64,000 nt of DNA from Ectocarpus siliculosus (Eukaryota; Sar; Phaeophyceae; Ectocarpales; Ectocarpaceae), in assembly GCA_000310025.1 (NCBI GenBank), contig FN648559.1, positions 17,896-81,895 of the forward strand, given 5' to 3'. This document shows positions 1 through 10,065 of this stretch, piece after piece. Made by a program: the position numbers and the translations under genes. The first letter of the stretch is position 1; every line of letters starts with the position of its first letter. The notes under the pieces are model-generated. The model saw only the letters and a program-made list of their open reading frames with translations. It did not search any database and was not told where the DNA came from.

Positions 1-926
1 GCTCTCTTCCCTCCCTGTTTCCTTCCGCCCCCCTCCCGTGCCTTTGATTGGCGCCGAGTCTAGAGGAGGCCAGCCTACAACACGAACATGCCGCTACAAT
101 TCTCCAATCACAACGAATATGCCGACGATATCGCTAGGCTTAGGCTAAGGGCAAACAAAAAAAAAACTAACTCTTGCCCGTCTTCCGCTTCTTGGCGCCG
201 CCCGTCTTACACTTACCGGGGAGGGGGGGGGGGCTTCTGGGCGTTGGGGATGGGATGCTTCAGTAAAGCGTTCTCGATCGTGGAATCCTTCGTACAGCAG
301 GATTTCTTGGGGCAAACATTGATCCCTTTGAGGATTGTGAGCCACCTGATCAAAGCAGTTCAGTTGTTCGCGAGGGGGGGGGGGGGGGGGTACTCATAGT
401 CGTGCATGCCGTAATCGTTAAACCGAGGGGGGGGGGGGATTGCCAAAAGGCTTCATTAATGTTTGATGGAGAAGGGTAGTAGACTGGGGGCTCTGAAACA
501 AAGCAGTTGTCTGTACGTTACCTATGTTGGTAATTCAATGGCAGTCATTAGTATTTGTACTACTGTAAACACAGCACGTGGGTATTCACCTCAGGAGAAT
601 TATCGGACCATTTGGGAGAGACCATTGTCCGTTAGAATATTCTTGCGTTGTTCCTAGAGGTCGGATTAACCGCCTGCTAGCGTGACCGGGATATTGCAAT
701 GTCCCGTGTGAGTGCATCTTTCCGTGATAGCTTGGACGCTCGCCCCCCGTGGTGCTCGCCCCCACTCGATCACTCCTCTCTCTTTCCTCTTTCCTTACCT
801 TTTGGCCAACTAAGCGCCACTTTCAACCATCAATCTGGTCTTTCAACAAGTGTACTTAACAGTCATTCTGTGAGCCTTTGCACACTGTCTCTACACAGTG
901 CTTGCCACATCCAGGGATATACCTAC
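1..926. other. No recognisable gene; long G tracts
   Basis: I see no convincing gene. The stretch holds three long G homopolymers (about 219-230, 374-390 and 427-439) and mixed sequence. Positions 391-420, read on the minus strand, resemble a segment at about 41275-41305 inside a THADA intron, and both run into a C tract, so this is probably a dispersed repeat. Confidence 0.5.
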
Positions 927-1316
927 CACAAGGTTGCATCCCAACAACATAATCACCCAACCCGTTGCTCACCTTCCGGCGGTCGACATGGTGCAGCCGG
1001 GAACCAACGGGGCAGTAACCTTCGTCGTGACCTTCTGACCATCTGCCCCCTTCTTCCTCGATGTAGAGCCGTCCATAATCGCGGTGAGCTGGGCACGACC
1101 AGCAGTGCGGGTTCCTTGAAGATCGTCGTACGTAGCACTCCTTCCAGCACCGCATGCTGTCGATCGACACCTTGCCGTAGGTCATCCTACTGCCGCCGTC
1201 TTTCCTCAACGCGGATAGACTGCAGGCAAACTTGCGCAGTGGGGGGTCGTCGTCGTCGTCGTCGTCGCCGCCGCGGCCCTCGCCGCGGCACTCCTCCCCC
1301 ATATTGGCGTCTGCCC
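927..1316 (-). CDS. Possible exon, Cys-rich, unrecognised
   Basis: A minus-strand open stretch of 390 bp is bounded by an acceptor-like CTTGCAG and a GTAGGT donor, with matching phase at both ends. The translation has an Asp run from a GTC/GAC repeat, then several cysteines (CWKEC and HCWSC motifs, and CGKHC just past the donor). It could be an exon of a secreted or metal-binding protein, possibly of the gene whose exons lie at 1.86-4.1 kb. I recognise no family. The Asp run shows that composition alone can keep the frame open. Confidence 0.2.
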
Positions 1317-1855
1317 CTGCAAGTTGGAGAATCAATGCAAGTTGGAGGACAATATAGTGAGGATTGGCGCATAAGTCTATTGTTATGAATATTAATACTT
1401 TTATATAGGTCTCAAAGCCGACAAGAAGGGCAATCGCAAGCAATGGGAAATGTGGTCTGGTCAAGTGATTTAAGGTGTCTAGTGTCATGACTATAGCTGT
1501 TCTTCTGACGCAAAGTCAACGCCTGACCGCACGAAAACATATAAAGGCAAAGGTTCGACACCTACCGGCCCTAACATTCCCATGCAACCAAAAAAACGAA
1601 ACCCATCAAAAGGGACCGCTGTTACAATCGGTGGACACAAACATGGCGGGAGCACATGCAGGGCCGGGGCCCGCACCGACGCCGGTGCCCAAAGCGAGGT
1701 TTTCCAATGACTAAGAAAACAAACAAACGCGGTGGATCTGGATACTGTTCATAGCACAAGGCGAACAAACGAACCACCATGTAATGATTAGCGTCGCGCA
1801 GTGTTCTAGGGAACCGAGGATGGCGGCCCATCTATTTGAAGACCTAGTCTCTCAC

Positions 1856-2019
1856 CGCTTGCACCCTGTGCGTCTCCAGCCGACGGCTCCCCCGCGGAGG
1901 CGGCATGGTCGTCATTGCCGTTGGCAGAGAGGCCATCAACACCGCCGGCCACTGCGCGCTCTAGTCGACTGATCTCGGCCGCGTGCTCGGCCGCCTTGAG
2001 TCGGGCCTGGTTCCGTAAG
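1856..2019 (-). CDS. Possible downstream exon of the minus-strand gene at 2.5-4.1 kb
   Basis: The minus strand shows a good acceptor (CTGTCGCAG) at 2020, an open segment rich in Ala, Glu and Arg that reads like a coiled coil (SLRNQARLKAAEHAAEISRL), and a GTGAGAG donor at 1855. Its composition fits the C-terminal part of the gene at 2497-4105. Its phase does not follow directly from the exon ending at 2497, so a short exon between them would be needed. No family recognised. Confidence 0.3.
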
Positions 2020-2496
2020 CTGCGACAGAGCAGCGTCGCGCACAGCGTGCAAATATTTTTCAATCAAGTGAACCAGGGGGGTACGTCGGCCCGAACATAC
2101 GCAATATATATTTACGAGGCCATGCTACTTTACTCTTCGATACGCTTTCGCAAAAGCAATTTCTCTATTTTGAAAAGCTCAAGATCCTCTACACCTGTGC
2201 ATGAAAATGGGACAAGCGCCGACGATAAAAGTGGGACATTTGTCGCGTACTGTAGGTTAGAATAATGCGTGCATGATGATGGTACACATGGAGCGTGGAA
2301 GTATTGCGGAAGATGGTACATCTTTCGCGGAAGCGAGTATGGAGAATGACGTGTGGGGGCGTAGTTAGCATTTCCATCAATGCGCACACCCAAAGTAGAC
2401 GCAGCTCCACAACGAGCACGAAGGAGAGCTGCACAAAGATTGACCCTAGTGTCTGTCGACCAAACAAAACGAGGGAAAACACTGCGGGGAACCCAC

Positions 2497-4105
2497 CTCG
2501 TGATCCGGCACGCCCCCGCTCCCTGACCCACTCGCCGTCGAAGCCCGCGCCGTGGCCTCAGCGCCGGTGCTTCCCGCTGCAAAGGTCTTCCGTTCCGTCT
2601 TCTTCTCCTCTCGTGCCTCGTGGAATTCATTCGCTTGCTGGGAGCGACCAACCGACGAAAAAAAATGATACGGAGTATTACATTACTACATGTCGGCGCC
2701 TGGAAGGACGGGCAAAAAGGAACCTTGCGAAAAATGCTGGGAGAGGACATAATGGTGGAAAGGACGAGTAGGTTTGACGCGGAACCACAACGTGCAACAC
2801 GCAACCCATCCAAGCACGGCCAGACAGGAACCACAACCCATCCAAGCACGGCCAGAGACAAGAAACACACGGCTGCTACAAAAAAACATGTGAGTGTGAG
2901 GGGGGTCGCACCTGAATAGCAGCGGAGGCGGCAGAGTTGGCGGCGTGCTCCTTGATCGCTTTTCGTTCGCTCCTAGCCTTCTGTTGCTTCTCGAGTGCCG
3001 CCATAGACGCCCTACAGGCTGCCTTCGAGGCGTCCGACATCTGGCGTGCGGTGCCTGCTATCTCGGCTTTTTTCTTCTTGTCCTCCTTGATTCTCGCGGC
3101 TTTGACGGCGTGGTCTTGGTCTTTCTTGTTTTTCGGGGGCTTCTTCGCACGGCCCTCTCCCGCTGCCGCAGCCCCCCCTCCTCCCTCCGCCGTCGCCGGA
3201 GGCATGGCAGCCGCTGCTTTCCCAGCAGCAGCCGCGGCCACGGTGGCGGCTGCTTCTCCCCCGCCCGCCGCCATCACCGCCATCACAGCGGCAGCGACAG
3301 CAATTCCAACTGCCGCAGAGGACGCCCCCGCCGTCACCTCCGATGTGTCTGCTGCTGTAGGCGGTGCCGTCTTACCGCTCTTGTTGGCACCCGGCGCCGC
3401 ACCCGCCACGCTGGTGATGCCGTCGTCAACTTGCGTCAGGTCCACGTTGCCTGCAGTCGCTGTCGATGCCGCCGCGCCTTTTGTGACGCCGCGCTTCGGC
3501 CTCGCGGCCCCCGGCGGTGCCGCTCTCTTCTTGGCCTTCTTGATAGCACCCGGCGCCGCACCCGCCACGGCGGTGATGCCGCCGTCAACTTGCGTAAGGT
3601 CCACGTTGCCTGCAGTCGCTGTCGATGCCGCCGCGCCTTTTGTGACGCCGCGCTTCGGCCTCGCGGCCCCCGGCGCTGCCGCTCTCTTCTTGCCCGTCTT
3701 GGTAGCACCCGGCACGGTCGGCTTCGCGGCCCCCGGAAGCCCCGGTGTGCCGCCGCGCTTCTCGGCAACTGCCGACCTCGTTGGCCTCTTAGGCGCCGGG
3801 GCCACGGTTGAGGGGACCACTTCTTGTTCTTTTTCGTCGTCGCTGTCGTCGCTATAATCTCGAAGGATGGGTGCTTGGAAGAACCTATCGTCCACACCTC
3901 CATCTGGCTCGTTGGCCACGTCCAACACCGCCCAGTCTGGAAACGCAGCAGCAGTGGTGCCGGTCAAACTGGTGGTAGAACGGAGAGCCGACGTCGCTCT
4001 CCTCTTGCCTGCAGCACGAACCACGTCGTCACGCTGCACAAGAGCAAATGGGCACAGGGGGGTGAGGGCGGGTGTAGCGCGCAGCGTTCTCTCCAGTTTA
4101 GGCAT
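2497..4105 (-). CDS. Uncharacterised Lys/Ala-rich protein (partial gene, two exons)
   Basis: Exon 1 starts at the ATG at 4105 (MPKLERTLRA) and runs 1194 bp to a GTGCGA donor at 2911. Exon 2 (2637-2497, 141 bp) starts QANEFHEAREEKK after a CTCCCAG acceptor and ends at a GTGGGT donor. Both junctions are phase 0. The protein has an acidic patch (DYSDDSDDEKEQE), two copies of a 53-residue basic/Ala repeat, an Ala-rich middle, and a Lys/Glu/Ala C-terminal part likely to form a coiled coil. No catalytic motif or membrane segment is visible. A chromatin- or DNA-associated role would fit the charge but is a guess. An open frame extends upstream of the ATG only through non-ATG codons. The gene probably continues towards 1.9 kb. 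Confidence 0.5.
3389..3706. repeat. 159-bp tandem repeat, two units, coding
   Basis: Units begin at 3389 and 3548 (159 bp each, an exact multiple of three) with few differences. They encode two 53-residue repeats in the minus-strand protein, each with PKRGVTKGAAASTATAG and NVDLTQVD. The in-frame period shows the reading frame was kept when the duplication arose. Confidence 0.8.
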
Positions 4106-4802
4106 TCTGTCGTATGAATGTTGCACAGCAGTTGGTGATCGTATGGGTTACGCCGAAGGTCATAGTAAGCGCGACCACACCGAGAGGACCCGGAGAGGCG
4201 AGCCCTAACGCTCAAAGTCTAGCCATGTGCGGTGAAATGCGAAAAGAAGAGCACTCTGTCGACCTGCCCTACCGCCAACCCTGCCTACTCGTACGAATGG
4301 CCTACAAACATGGGCACGTGGAGGTCACACCCCGGGAAAGTTTTGAACGTGATGTCGCCTCTCCCTACTTCCCATACCAGTGGAATTAGCTTACCCCGTG
4401 AAGCCGAGAATCGGAAGTCAAAATGCACGAGAGGCGGGAAGGAGAGAGAGCTGCACGCGAACCACACCTTGTGGTGCGGCTGGAAACTGCCAGAGCTGGC
4501 AGGCACTTTGTCACATTCTCGAAGGAAACACCGGTCAAATATGGTCTACACATGTACTCCGATTATCACGCTTCATGCTTTTCACTCACCAGCTGTGCTC
4601 CGGCGCCTTTGTCACGAATACTCTTTGCGAAGACGGCCACCAATTTCTCGAGCTGGTCGCAGCCTGGAACGTACGAGCCATCCGGGATACGACCCGGGAC
4701 GAACTCGAAACACTCCGGGTAGTTGCCCCTTTCCTCTTTGGGGGAGCAGATTCACGGCGAAAGGATGTTGTGCAAAGATGTGAACATCGAACACCACAAA
4801 TA
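4106..4802. other. Spacer between the minus-strand gene and the Helitron
   Basis: No gene is recognised. Overlapping short open frames on both strands lack family motifs. The 5' flank and any promoter of the minus-strand gene at 4105 would lie here. I see no clear TATA box. Confidence 0.4.
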
Positions 4803-4975
4803 GCAAATATATATATATACAAGTTTTTTGGCGGCTTACGCCGCCACGCCCAATGGAGCGAGTCCCAAGGTACACGGGGACGGTACGTGTGGGGATCGTG
4901 GAAGGTTAAATGGAAGTTATGTGTCGTTGAGGATGCCCGTTTGACGTGCATGTCTGTCTGTCGTGTGACAACATG
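4803..4975 (-). repeat. Helitron 3'-terminal block with hairpin (copy A)
   Basis: This matches 31423-31587 in reverse complement. It contains a perfect 6-bp stem with a 4-nt loop (GGCGGC TTAC GCCGCC, 4830-4845), followed in element orientation by an A run and a (TA)n tract whose length differs between the two copies. A GC-rich subterminal hairpin is the usual 3' replication terminator of Helitrons. Confidence 0.75.
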
Positions 4976-5482
4976 ATAGATGATCGCTTCAGTCTGGCCT
5001 CCCATGATCATGTTATTGCCCATAAGATCTTTGAGTGTAAGATGAAGAGCTTCGACAGAAAAACGATGGCTCATTGGGATTTCGTCCCAAACAATAAGGT
5101 CACACTTCCGTAATACTTCTGCTCGTTGCGATTCAGCGGGGATATTGCACGTCGCACCGCTGACATTCTTTTCATCCAGTGGCAGTTTGAACATGGAGTG
5201 CGCAGTCCACCCCCCCCCAGGTAGTTGGAGACCTGCGATACCCGTACTCGCAACGCAGAGCACTAATTTACTAAGTGATCGTAGGTGGGCACATAGTACG
5301 CTCTCCGTGTATGTCTTTCCCGTTCCAGCAGGCGCGTCTATCTTGAATACGTTAGACGAACCTGATGACACGCTGGTAACGACGCTATCGTAAACATGAC
5401 GTTGCTCGGTGGTGAGGTTTGGGAGATGCTCGGCAACAAACATGCGCATTATCTCCGGATCAAACATGTGCTTGAAACGCAA
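4976..5482 (-). pseudogene. Helitron helicase fragment, SF1/PIF1 core
   Basis: This fragment encodes the start of a PIF1-like superfamily-1B helicase. A spacer with EHLPNLTTEQRHVYDSV is followed by Walker A (APAGTGKT), motif Ia (VASTGIAGLQLPGG), the TAHSMFKLPL segment, and motif II (WDEIPMSH). It stops after NMIMGG, just before the conserved GDFRQ region, where sequence switches to the Helitron 3' block. Motifs III-VI are therefore missing and no functional helicase can be made. Helitron helicases unwind DNA during rolling-circle transposition. The upstream helicase part lies in another frame at 5501-5706. Confidence 0.88.
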
Positions 5483-5500
5483 GTACTCAAGTGTCTAGAT

Positions 5501-5706
5501 GGATTACGGCAGTCCAACGATTACGTTCGTGCGTCCATGGTGCTGTAACCCGAGATTGATTTCGCGAAGGGCTGCGTTATCGGCATCGAGATCGGTCATG
5601 GACATGCGCAAATCTGCCGTGAATTCCTTGTTGAAATGCTCCCAAAGAAGTTCTGCAGGTGCGCCGTCAAGAATATTATGAGCGTAACAAATAGCTGGCG
5701 CAACTG
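5501..5706 (-). pseudogene. Helitron helicase fragment upstream of the core
   Basis: The minus-strand translation contains AELLWEHFNKEFTADLR and DADNAALREINLGLQHHG, matching the region before the ATPase core of Helitron helicases (LW..F...). A TAA follows GLP and the core continues in another frame. A further one-base frame change lies near the LTR junction: the LRQLF motif reads in one frame and the LLWEHF motif in another. The fragment ends at the 5' LTR of the inserted retroelement, so the open frame running on into the LTR is a chance fusion. Confidence 0.8.
5702..5706. repeat. Target-site duplication AACTG (left)
   Basis: The five bases AACTG immediately before the LTR at 5707 recur immediately after the other LTR at 10253-10257. 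Five-base duplications are typical of LTR-retrotransposon integrases. Confidence 0.9.
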
Positions 5707-5893
5707 TGTTTGGGGTGCTCGGCAGAGTATACTGTCTACGGGGCCTCCGGGGGGTACGCGGATGAAATGTGTTGATGGGCATGCTGCATGGCGATGGTGT
5801 TGCCTACCGCATGTCTCTCACTCTCTAATCAACAAAGGTCTTGAGTCAACCTTCTTTCTCTTTCGGCCTCTGACGGGCTACCGCACCCAAACA
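5707..5893 (+). repeat. 5' LTR of TR-GAG copy 1
   Basis: This 187-bp LTR begins TGTTTGGGGTGC and ends GCACCCAAACA, giving the TG...CA ends and short terminal inverted repeats expected of LTRs. It looks identical to the LTR at 10066-10252 and differs at three positions from the LTRs of copy 2. Confidence 0.93.
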
Positions 5894-6144
5894 CAATATA
5901 TTGTATGGCCTGGTGTTGGTAGTGGGTATTGGCGTCTGAGCTGTATGTGCCGGGCCAATGGGGCGGCGAATACGATATATATAGCTAAGCTGGGACGTGG
6001 CCAACGGGGACGGGACAGCACGGCAGCGGGTAGTGTATAGCTGGGACGGTGGCCATCGGGGACCGGGACAGCAGGGGGTGTATTGCTGGGACAGCGCTTC
6101 AGGGCTGGGACAGCAGGGTACGGGATATTTTTCAAGTGTAGACT
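5894..6144 (+). promoter_or_regulatory. 5' leader of TR-GAG copy 1 with GCTGGGAC repeats
   Basis: The leader between LTR and Gag start begins CAATATATTG, has a TATATATA stretch near 5970, and then holds at least four GCTGGGAC motifs (about 5990-6120) plus GGGACAGCA repeats. The same motifs are in copy 2. In retroelements this interval carries the primer-binding site and packaging/dimerisation signals. I could not match a primer tRNA. A packaging role for the repeats is inference. Confidence 0.5.
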
Positions 6145-8379
6145 ATGGCGGAGAGAAGCGGCGGAAAAGGAAGAGATTCGCAAAGGGAGGAGACTACAGT
6201 TGTGCGCATCAAGATGGAGGAGAGGTCGCGCAACGCAGCAGAGAAGCTAAGAGCTGCCGAGTCGGAGGTGGAGAGGCTGGTGAAGGTGCTCAGAGCTGCG
6301 GAGGCTGCCGAGTATGAGAAGGAGAGACTTAGGCGGCAGCAACAACAACAACAGCAGCAGCAGCGATGGCGTGCTCAATGGCAGCAGCAGCCATCGCAGG
6401 TACAGCAGTGTTCTCGTGGTGGTTTTGTCCCTCAGCAGAACCAACACTGCGTTTTCACTCAGAGCCACCAGGCGCGGCAGCACCAGCAGTTGGCGCGGCA
6501 GCAACAGCAGCTGCCGCCAACCGGAGTTGGTGGGATATATGACTGCGGGAGCAACGCCGTGTATTTCCAGCAGGAATCACCCCCTCCGCCTGGTACGGTA
6601 TACCATTGCACTCGGTGCGGCAGGAACGGCCACCACGGCGAAGAATGCGCCGCACCCCGCAGGTTCGAGGGTACGTGCGGCGCCTGTGGTCAGTACGGCC
6701 ATATGTGGTGGAACTGCGCCGTGCATCTTCATGGCAGCAGCGGCGAGGATGACGGCCGTATCGTCCGCGGTGGCTGCTGGATGGGCGTCAATGGCGGCGG
6801 CAGCTGCATGGACATCGGTGGAAGCTCGGTCGTACAGCAGCAGGTAGTGGTAGAGAGCGAGTACCGCTCTGATTTTGTCGACCTGGTTCACGTTGGCGGC
6901 GAGGTGATGGCAGAGAGCGAGTACCGCTCTGATTTCGTCGACGTGGTTCACGCTGGCGGCGCTGTGGACGGTGATGATGACGGATGGTTTGGATGGAATG
7001 ATTCTGTGGACATGGTTCACGCTGGTGGCAGTGTCTGCGATGATGTTTTCCCCGCTGCTGGGGCGGGAAAAATGGCCGGAGCGCCTGCGTTGGCGACTGG
7101 AGTGGCGGCATCGGCAGCAGCTCCAGCGGCGACGGCGGCGATCTCCGGCGGCAGTGTTTTCCCCGCGGCGGCGGCGGGGGGAACGGCCGGGGTCCCCGCG
7201 GTGGCGGCAGGAGCGGCGGCATCGGCAGCAGCTCCGGCGGCGATGGCGGCGACCTCTGGCGGCAGTGTTCCCCCCGCGACGGCGGCAGGGGGGATGACCC
7301 GAGTCCCCGCGGTGGCAGCACGAGCGGCGGCATCGGCGGCAGCTCCAGCGGCGACGGCGGCGACCTCTGGAGGCAGTGTTTTCCCCGCGGCGGCGGCAGG
7401 GGGGGTGGCCGGAGTCCCCGCGGTGGCGGCAGGAGCGGCGGCATCGGCAGCAGCTCCAGCGGCAACGGCGGTGACCTCTGGCGACAGTGTTCCCCCCGCG
7501 ACGGCGGCAGGGAGAATGACCCCAGTCCCCGCCGTGGCAGCACGAGCGGCGGCATCGGCGGCAGCTCCAGCGGCGACGGCGGCGGTGCCCGGCGACACTG
7601 TTATCTCCGCGACGGTGGCGGGGAGAACAACCGGAGCGCCCGCGATGGTGGTTGGAGCGTTGGTATCGACGGCGGTTCCAGCGGCGACGGCGGCGGCACC
7701 CGACGGTGTTGTTTCTCCCGCTGCGGCGGCGGGGAGAATGGCTCGAGAGCCCGCGCAGGTGGCTACAGTGGCGGCATCGGCGGCTGGAGTGGCGACATCG
7801 GTGACGGCACGACCCGCGACCGCGGCGACGGCACCAGCCGCTACGATGGCAACCGTCGGTAACGTTTCCCCCACCATATCGGTTGGGGGGGCGGCCAGCA
7901 ACGGAGAGGCGGTGGTCAACGGCATCGACGACGGTAGAGATGATGGCGGTTGGTGCGCAGGTGAGGTTGATGACTGCTGGAGTGACAGCGTCTGTGGCGA
8001 GAGGGGGGCGTCCACGCACCCTTTCGATCCCGGCACCGTGTGTTCGGGGGTGCGCGGCGCCAACTATCCCGGGGTGGACGACCTGGTCGATGGCTCCAGC
8101 AGCAGTAGCGGCAGCAGCATCGGCAGCAGTAGCAACGACGAGGCAGAGGGGATGGATGTGGCCTGGTTTGGGGCACTGCTGCGCCCCTTCGACCCGAGGA
8201 AGCTGTGCCGGCTGAAGGCTAGGAGAGTGGGGCTGGTGATGGGGATGGACACCCCGTTCGACCGTGGAAAGATGTCGCGGGGGCAACGGCCGGGGAGCCC
8301 GTGTTCGCGACCGGAACAACGACAGGAGGATCATGAAGCGGGGAAGGGAGTTCGGAGGACCGGGCGAGTCCAACAGTGA
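6145..8379 (+). CDS. Gag-like protein with two CCHC zinc knuckles (copy 1)
   Basis: This is a 744-residue ORF with a clear ATG after the leader. Domains in order: a charged, probably coiled-coil N-terminus (residues 1-70), Gln-rich tracts (about 70-130), two canonical CX2CX4HX4C knuckles (CTRCGRNGHHGEEC at about 155-168 and CGACGQYGHMWWNC at about 178-191), two SEYRSDFVD repeats, about seven 37-residue Ala/Pro repeats (roughly 300-555), then an acidic and Ser-rich C-terminal part. Zinc knuckles in Gag bind RNA for packaging into particles. No aspartic-protease or RT motif follows. Copy 2 encodes a 717-residue homologue with fewer Ala repeats. It could be translated and supply particles, but enzymes must come from another element. 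Confidence 0.9.
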   Translation: MAERSGGKGRDSQREETTVVRIKMEERSRNAAEKLRAAESEVERLVKVLRAAEAAEYEKERLRRQQQQQQQQQRWRAQWQQQPSQVQQCSRGGFVPQQNQHCVFTQSHQARQHQQLARQQQQLPPTGVGGIYDCGSNAVYFQQESPPPPGTVYHCTRCGRNGHHGEECAAPRRFEGTCGACGQYGHMWWNCAVHLHGSSGEDDGRIVRGGCWMGVNGGGSCMDIGGSSVVQQQVVVESEYRSDFVDLVHVGGEVMAESEYRSDFVDVVHAGGAVDGDDDGWFGWNDSVDMVHAGGSVCDDVFPAAGAGKMAGAPALATGVAASAAAPAATAAISGGSVFPAAAAGGTAGVPAVAAGAAASAAAPAAMAATSGGSVPPATAAGGMTRVPAVAARAAASAAAPAATAATSGGSVFPAAAAGGVAGVPAVAAGAAASAAAPAATAVTSGDSVPPATAAGRMTPVPAVAARAAASAAAPAATAAVPGDTVISATVAGRTTGAPAMVVGALVSTAVPAATAAAPDGVVSPAAAAGRMAREPAQVATVAASAAGVATSVTARPATAATAPAATMATVGNVSPTISVGGAASNGEAVVNGIDDGRDDGGWCAGEVDDCWSDSVCGERGASTHPFDPGTVCSGVRGANYPGVDDLVDGSSSSSGSSIGSSSNDEAEGMDVAWFGALLRPFDPRKLCRLKARRVGLVMGMDTPFDRGKMSRGQRPGSPCSRPEQRQEDHEAGKGVRRTGRVQQ
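7045..7810 (+). repeat. 111-bp coding minisatellite in gag (copy 1)
   Basis: Roughly seven diverged 111-bp units encode 37-residue Ala-rich repeats containing PAVAAGAAASAAAPAATAA. Copy 2 of the element carries about six, with different unit order and insertions. The composition also keeps antisense frames open over nearly 1.9 kb. Confidence 0.8.
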
Positions 8380-10065
8380 CGGCAAGCAGCGCGACTTCTG
8401 CTGGGGTCTTAAACTCGCCAAGGCACGTGATGTTTGTTTGCGTATTATTGTCACTTTTCTGAAAATTGTTTTGTGCAGGATGCTGTTCTTGTATTTTGAT
8501 CTTCAGATACAATTCTGCATTTTTCCTATCGTTGGCACATTTGCAGGTTTGGATTTGTTTTTGTTTTGTTTTGTAGAGATGCCCACCCGCGTTTTACCTT
8601 GCAGGAACACTAATTTCCACGGCCAAATGGCAGGGAATCTCCATGGTAGATTATTGTTTTTCTGGGAGGCAAATGGAATGTTGCGGCCGGGGGGCTGTTG
8701 TTTGCCAGGAAAATATCTCAAATGGCGGTGGTAGTATAGTTTCTGCGTACGGTTTGTTCCACTTTGGTTTTTCCTTCTTTGTTGGGATAACATTCTCTAT
8801 GATAGTTACCGCTATGTTTTTCTGATGGTACTGGATATATGTAAGTAGGCGTTGGCTTGGCGTGCGACGTGCTGGGTAAAGACGTTGGGGGGCACGCACC
8901 GTTTCTCTGTCCCTCCGATGTACCGTACCCGACGAGTCAATCCTTACGGAGTAGCAATTTTCCTTCTCAAGTAGGCCTGTACGGCAGACTGGTATGTATG
9001 TGCTGGACGTGTGACGCCTTTTCTTTGATATGTTTTGTTTTCTTGTTTCGGTTTGGAGTTGATGAAGTTGGATGCAGAATTGGCATGCTGGATTTTGCGG
9101 AATCACGCCTGATTGTTGCACTGCTGTCGGAAATCATGGGGGGGGGAATGTGATACCATGCTGTCCGCTGCAGCACAACAAGCAGTGTTTCTGACATCGG
9201 GTGGTAGTTCATGTTGAGATTTTCCGTGTTTTCCCTGGGGATTTTATATGGAATTGATGTTGGCTAATGGGATTTGGGTAGTTCATGTTTGGATCGTTTT
9301 CCGCGTTTTACCTGCGGAGGTGACATGGAATTGAATATTGAATGTGATTTTCGTTGCGTTTATATGAGATGTCCCAGCAGGGGGGATGCGAGATTATTGA
9401 TTGTCTGTTTTGGATTTGTTGGTTTCTTCATGTTTGTTTTGGACTTGTTTGTTTGGTTTCTTCGTGTTTGGGATGGATGGATGTTACAGCAGGGGGGCTG
9501 CTGGTGCACTGGTATATTTGTCAAGGTATTAGGTATTGGAGGAAGGATTTGGCATGTTCTCGTAAGTCATGGTTGAAGCCTTTGTGCTTCCGAAGGTTAT
9601 TTGAGCTGGTCAATGAGTTGAAACATGAATGTTTATCTGAGGAATTTGTTCTGAGTAAGTCAGGACGTTGGGCACATTTTCCCGGAGTCACCCGTCCCCG
9701 TTCTGACGTGATTCTGATGTAATGTGTATCTTTGCTGGGTATTTTTCCAAGGGTATTTGTTTGTGTTTTGACTTCTTGAGAATTTGGTAAAGCATTTTTC
9801 TCAAGAGGGTGAACTGTTTATTGACAGACCTTTTAGGAGATAGTTATTTGATATCATCAGAAGATTTGAAAGATTTCGTAGAGCATGTTTTATTGGGAGA
9901 TCGACAGATTTCGTAGAACATTGTTTTATTGGGAAATTGTTTGAAATGGAATGAATGGTGGATGATTTCCGTTTGGATGCGTAGTTTGATTCATCGCCGT
10001 TTTACCTGGCAATGATAATTGTGGCGGGGATTTCGTAGATCGTATCTCGTACCGAGCAGGGGGGC
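8380..10065 (+). other. 3' region of TR-GAG copy 1; possible short ORF
   Basis: About 1.7 kb between the Gag stop and the 3' LTR. It is T-rich and repeats a motif like AGCAGGGGGGCTG (near 9376, 9488 and the polypurine tract at 10054-10064). A frame ending at 9722 encodes SWLKPLCFRRLFELVNELKH and ends VTRPRSDVILM. It is preserved in copy 2 (ending at 14288) with a couple of substitutions. No ATG-led gene is evident, so it would need splicing. No pol domain is present. Confidence 0.55.
10054..10064 (+). promoter_or_regulatory. Polypurine tract of TR-GAG copy 1
   Basis: GAGCAGGGGGG lies one base upstream of the 3' LTR, the position of the plus-strand primer for reverse transcription. The reverse complement is at the corresponding place in copy 2 (about 13945-13955). 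Confidence 0.7.

Noticed and set aside
2945-3811. Long plus-strand ORFs opposite the Lys/Ala-rich gene
   Set aside because: They are antisense frames of repetitive GC-rich coding sequence, rich in Cys/Arg or Ala/Pro with no domain. The minus frame has splice-compatible exons.
5504-5782. A 92-codon protein starting MPINTFHPRT
   Set aside because: It is a chance fusion of antisense LTR sequence with the helicase fragment. The LTR part recurs at 9926-10141 and elsewhere without the helicase.
6577-8454. 625-codon antisense ORF across gag copy 1
   Set aside because: It is a shadow of the GC-rich, Ala-rich gag frame and reads as Arg/His/Cys low complexity. The sense frame carries the zinc knuckles.
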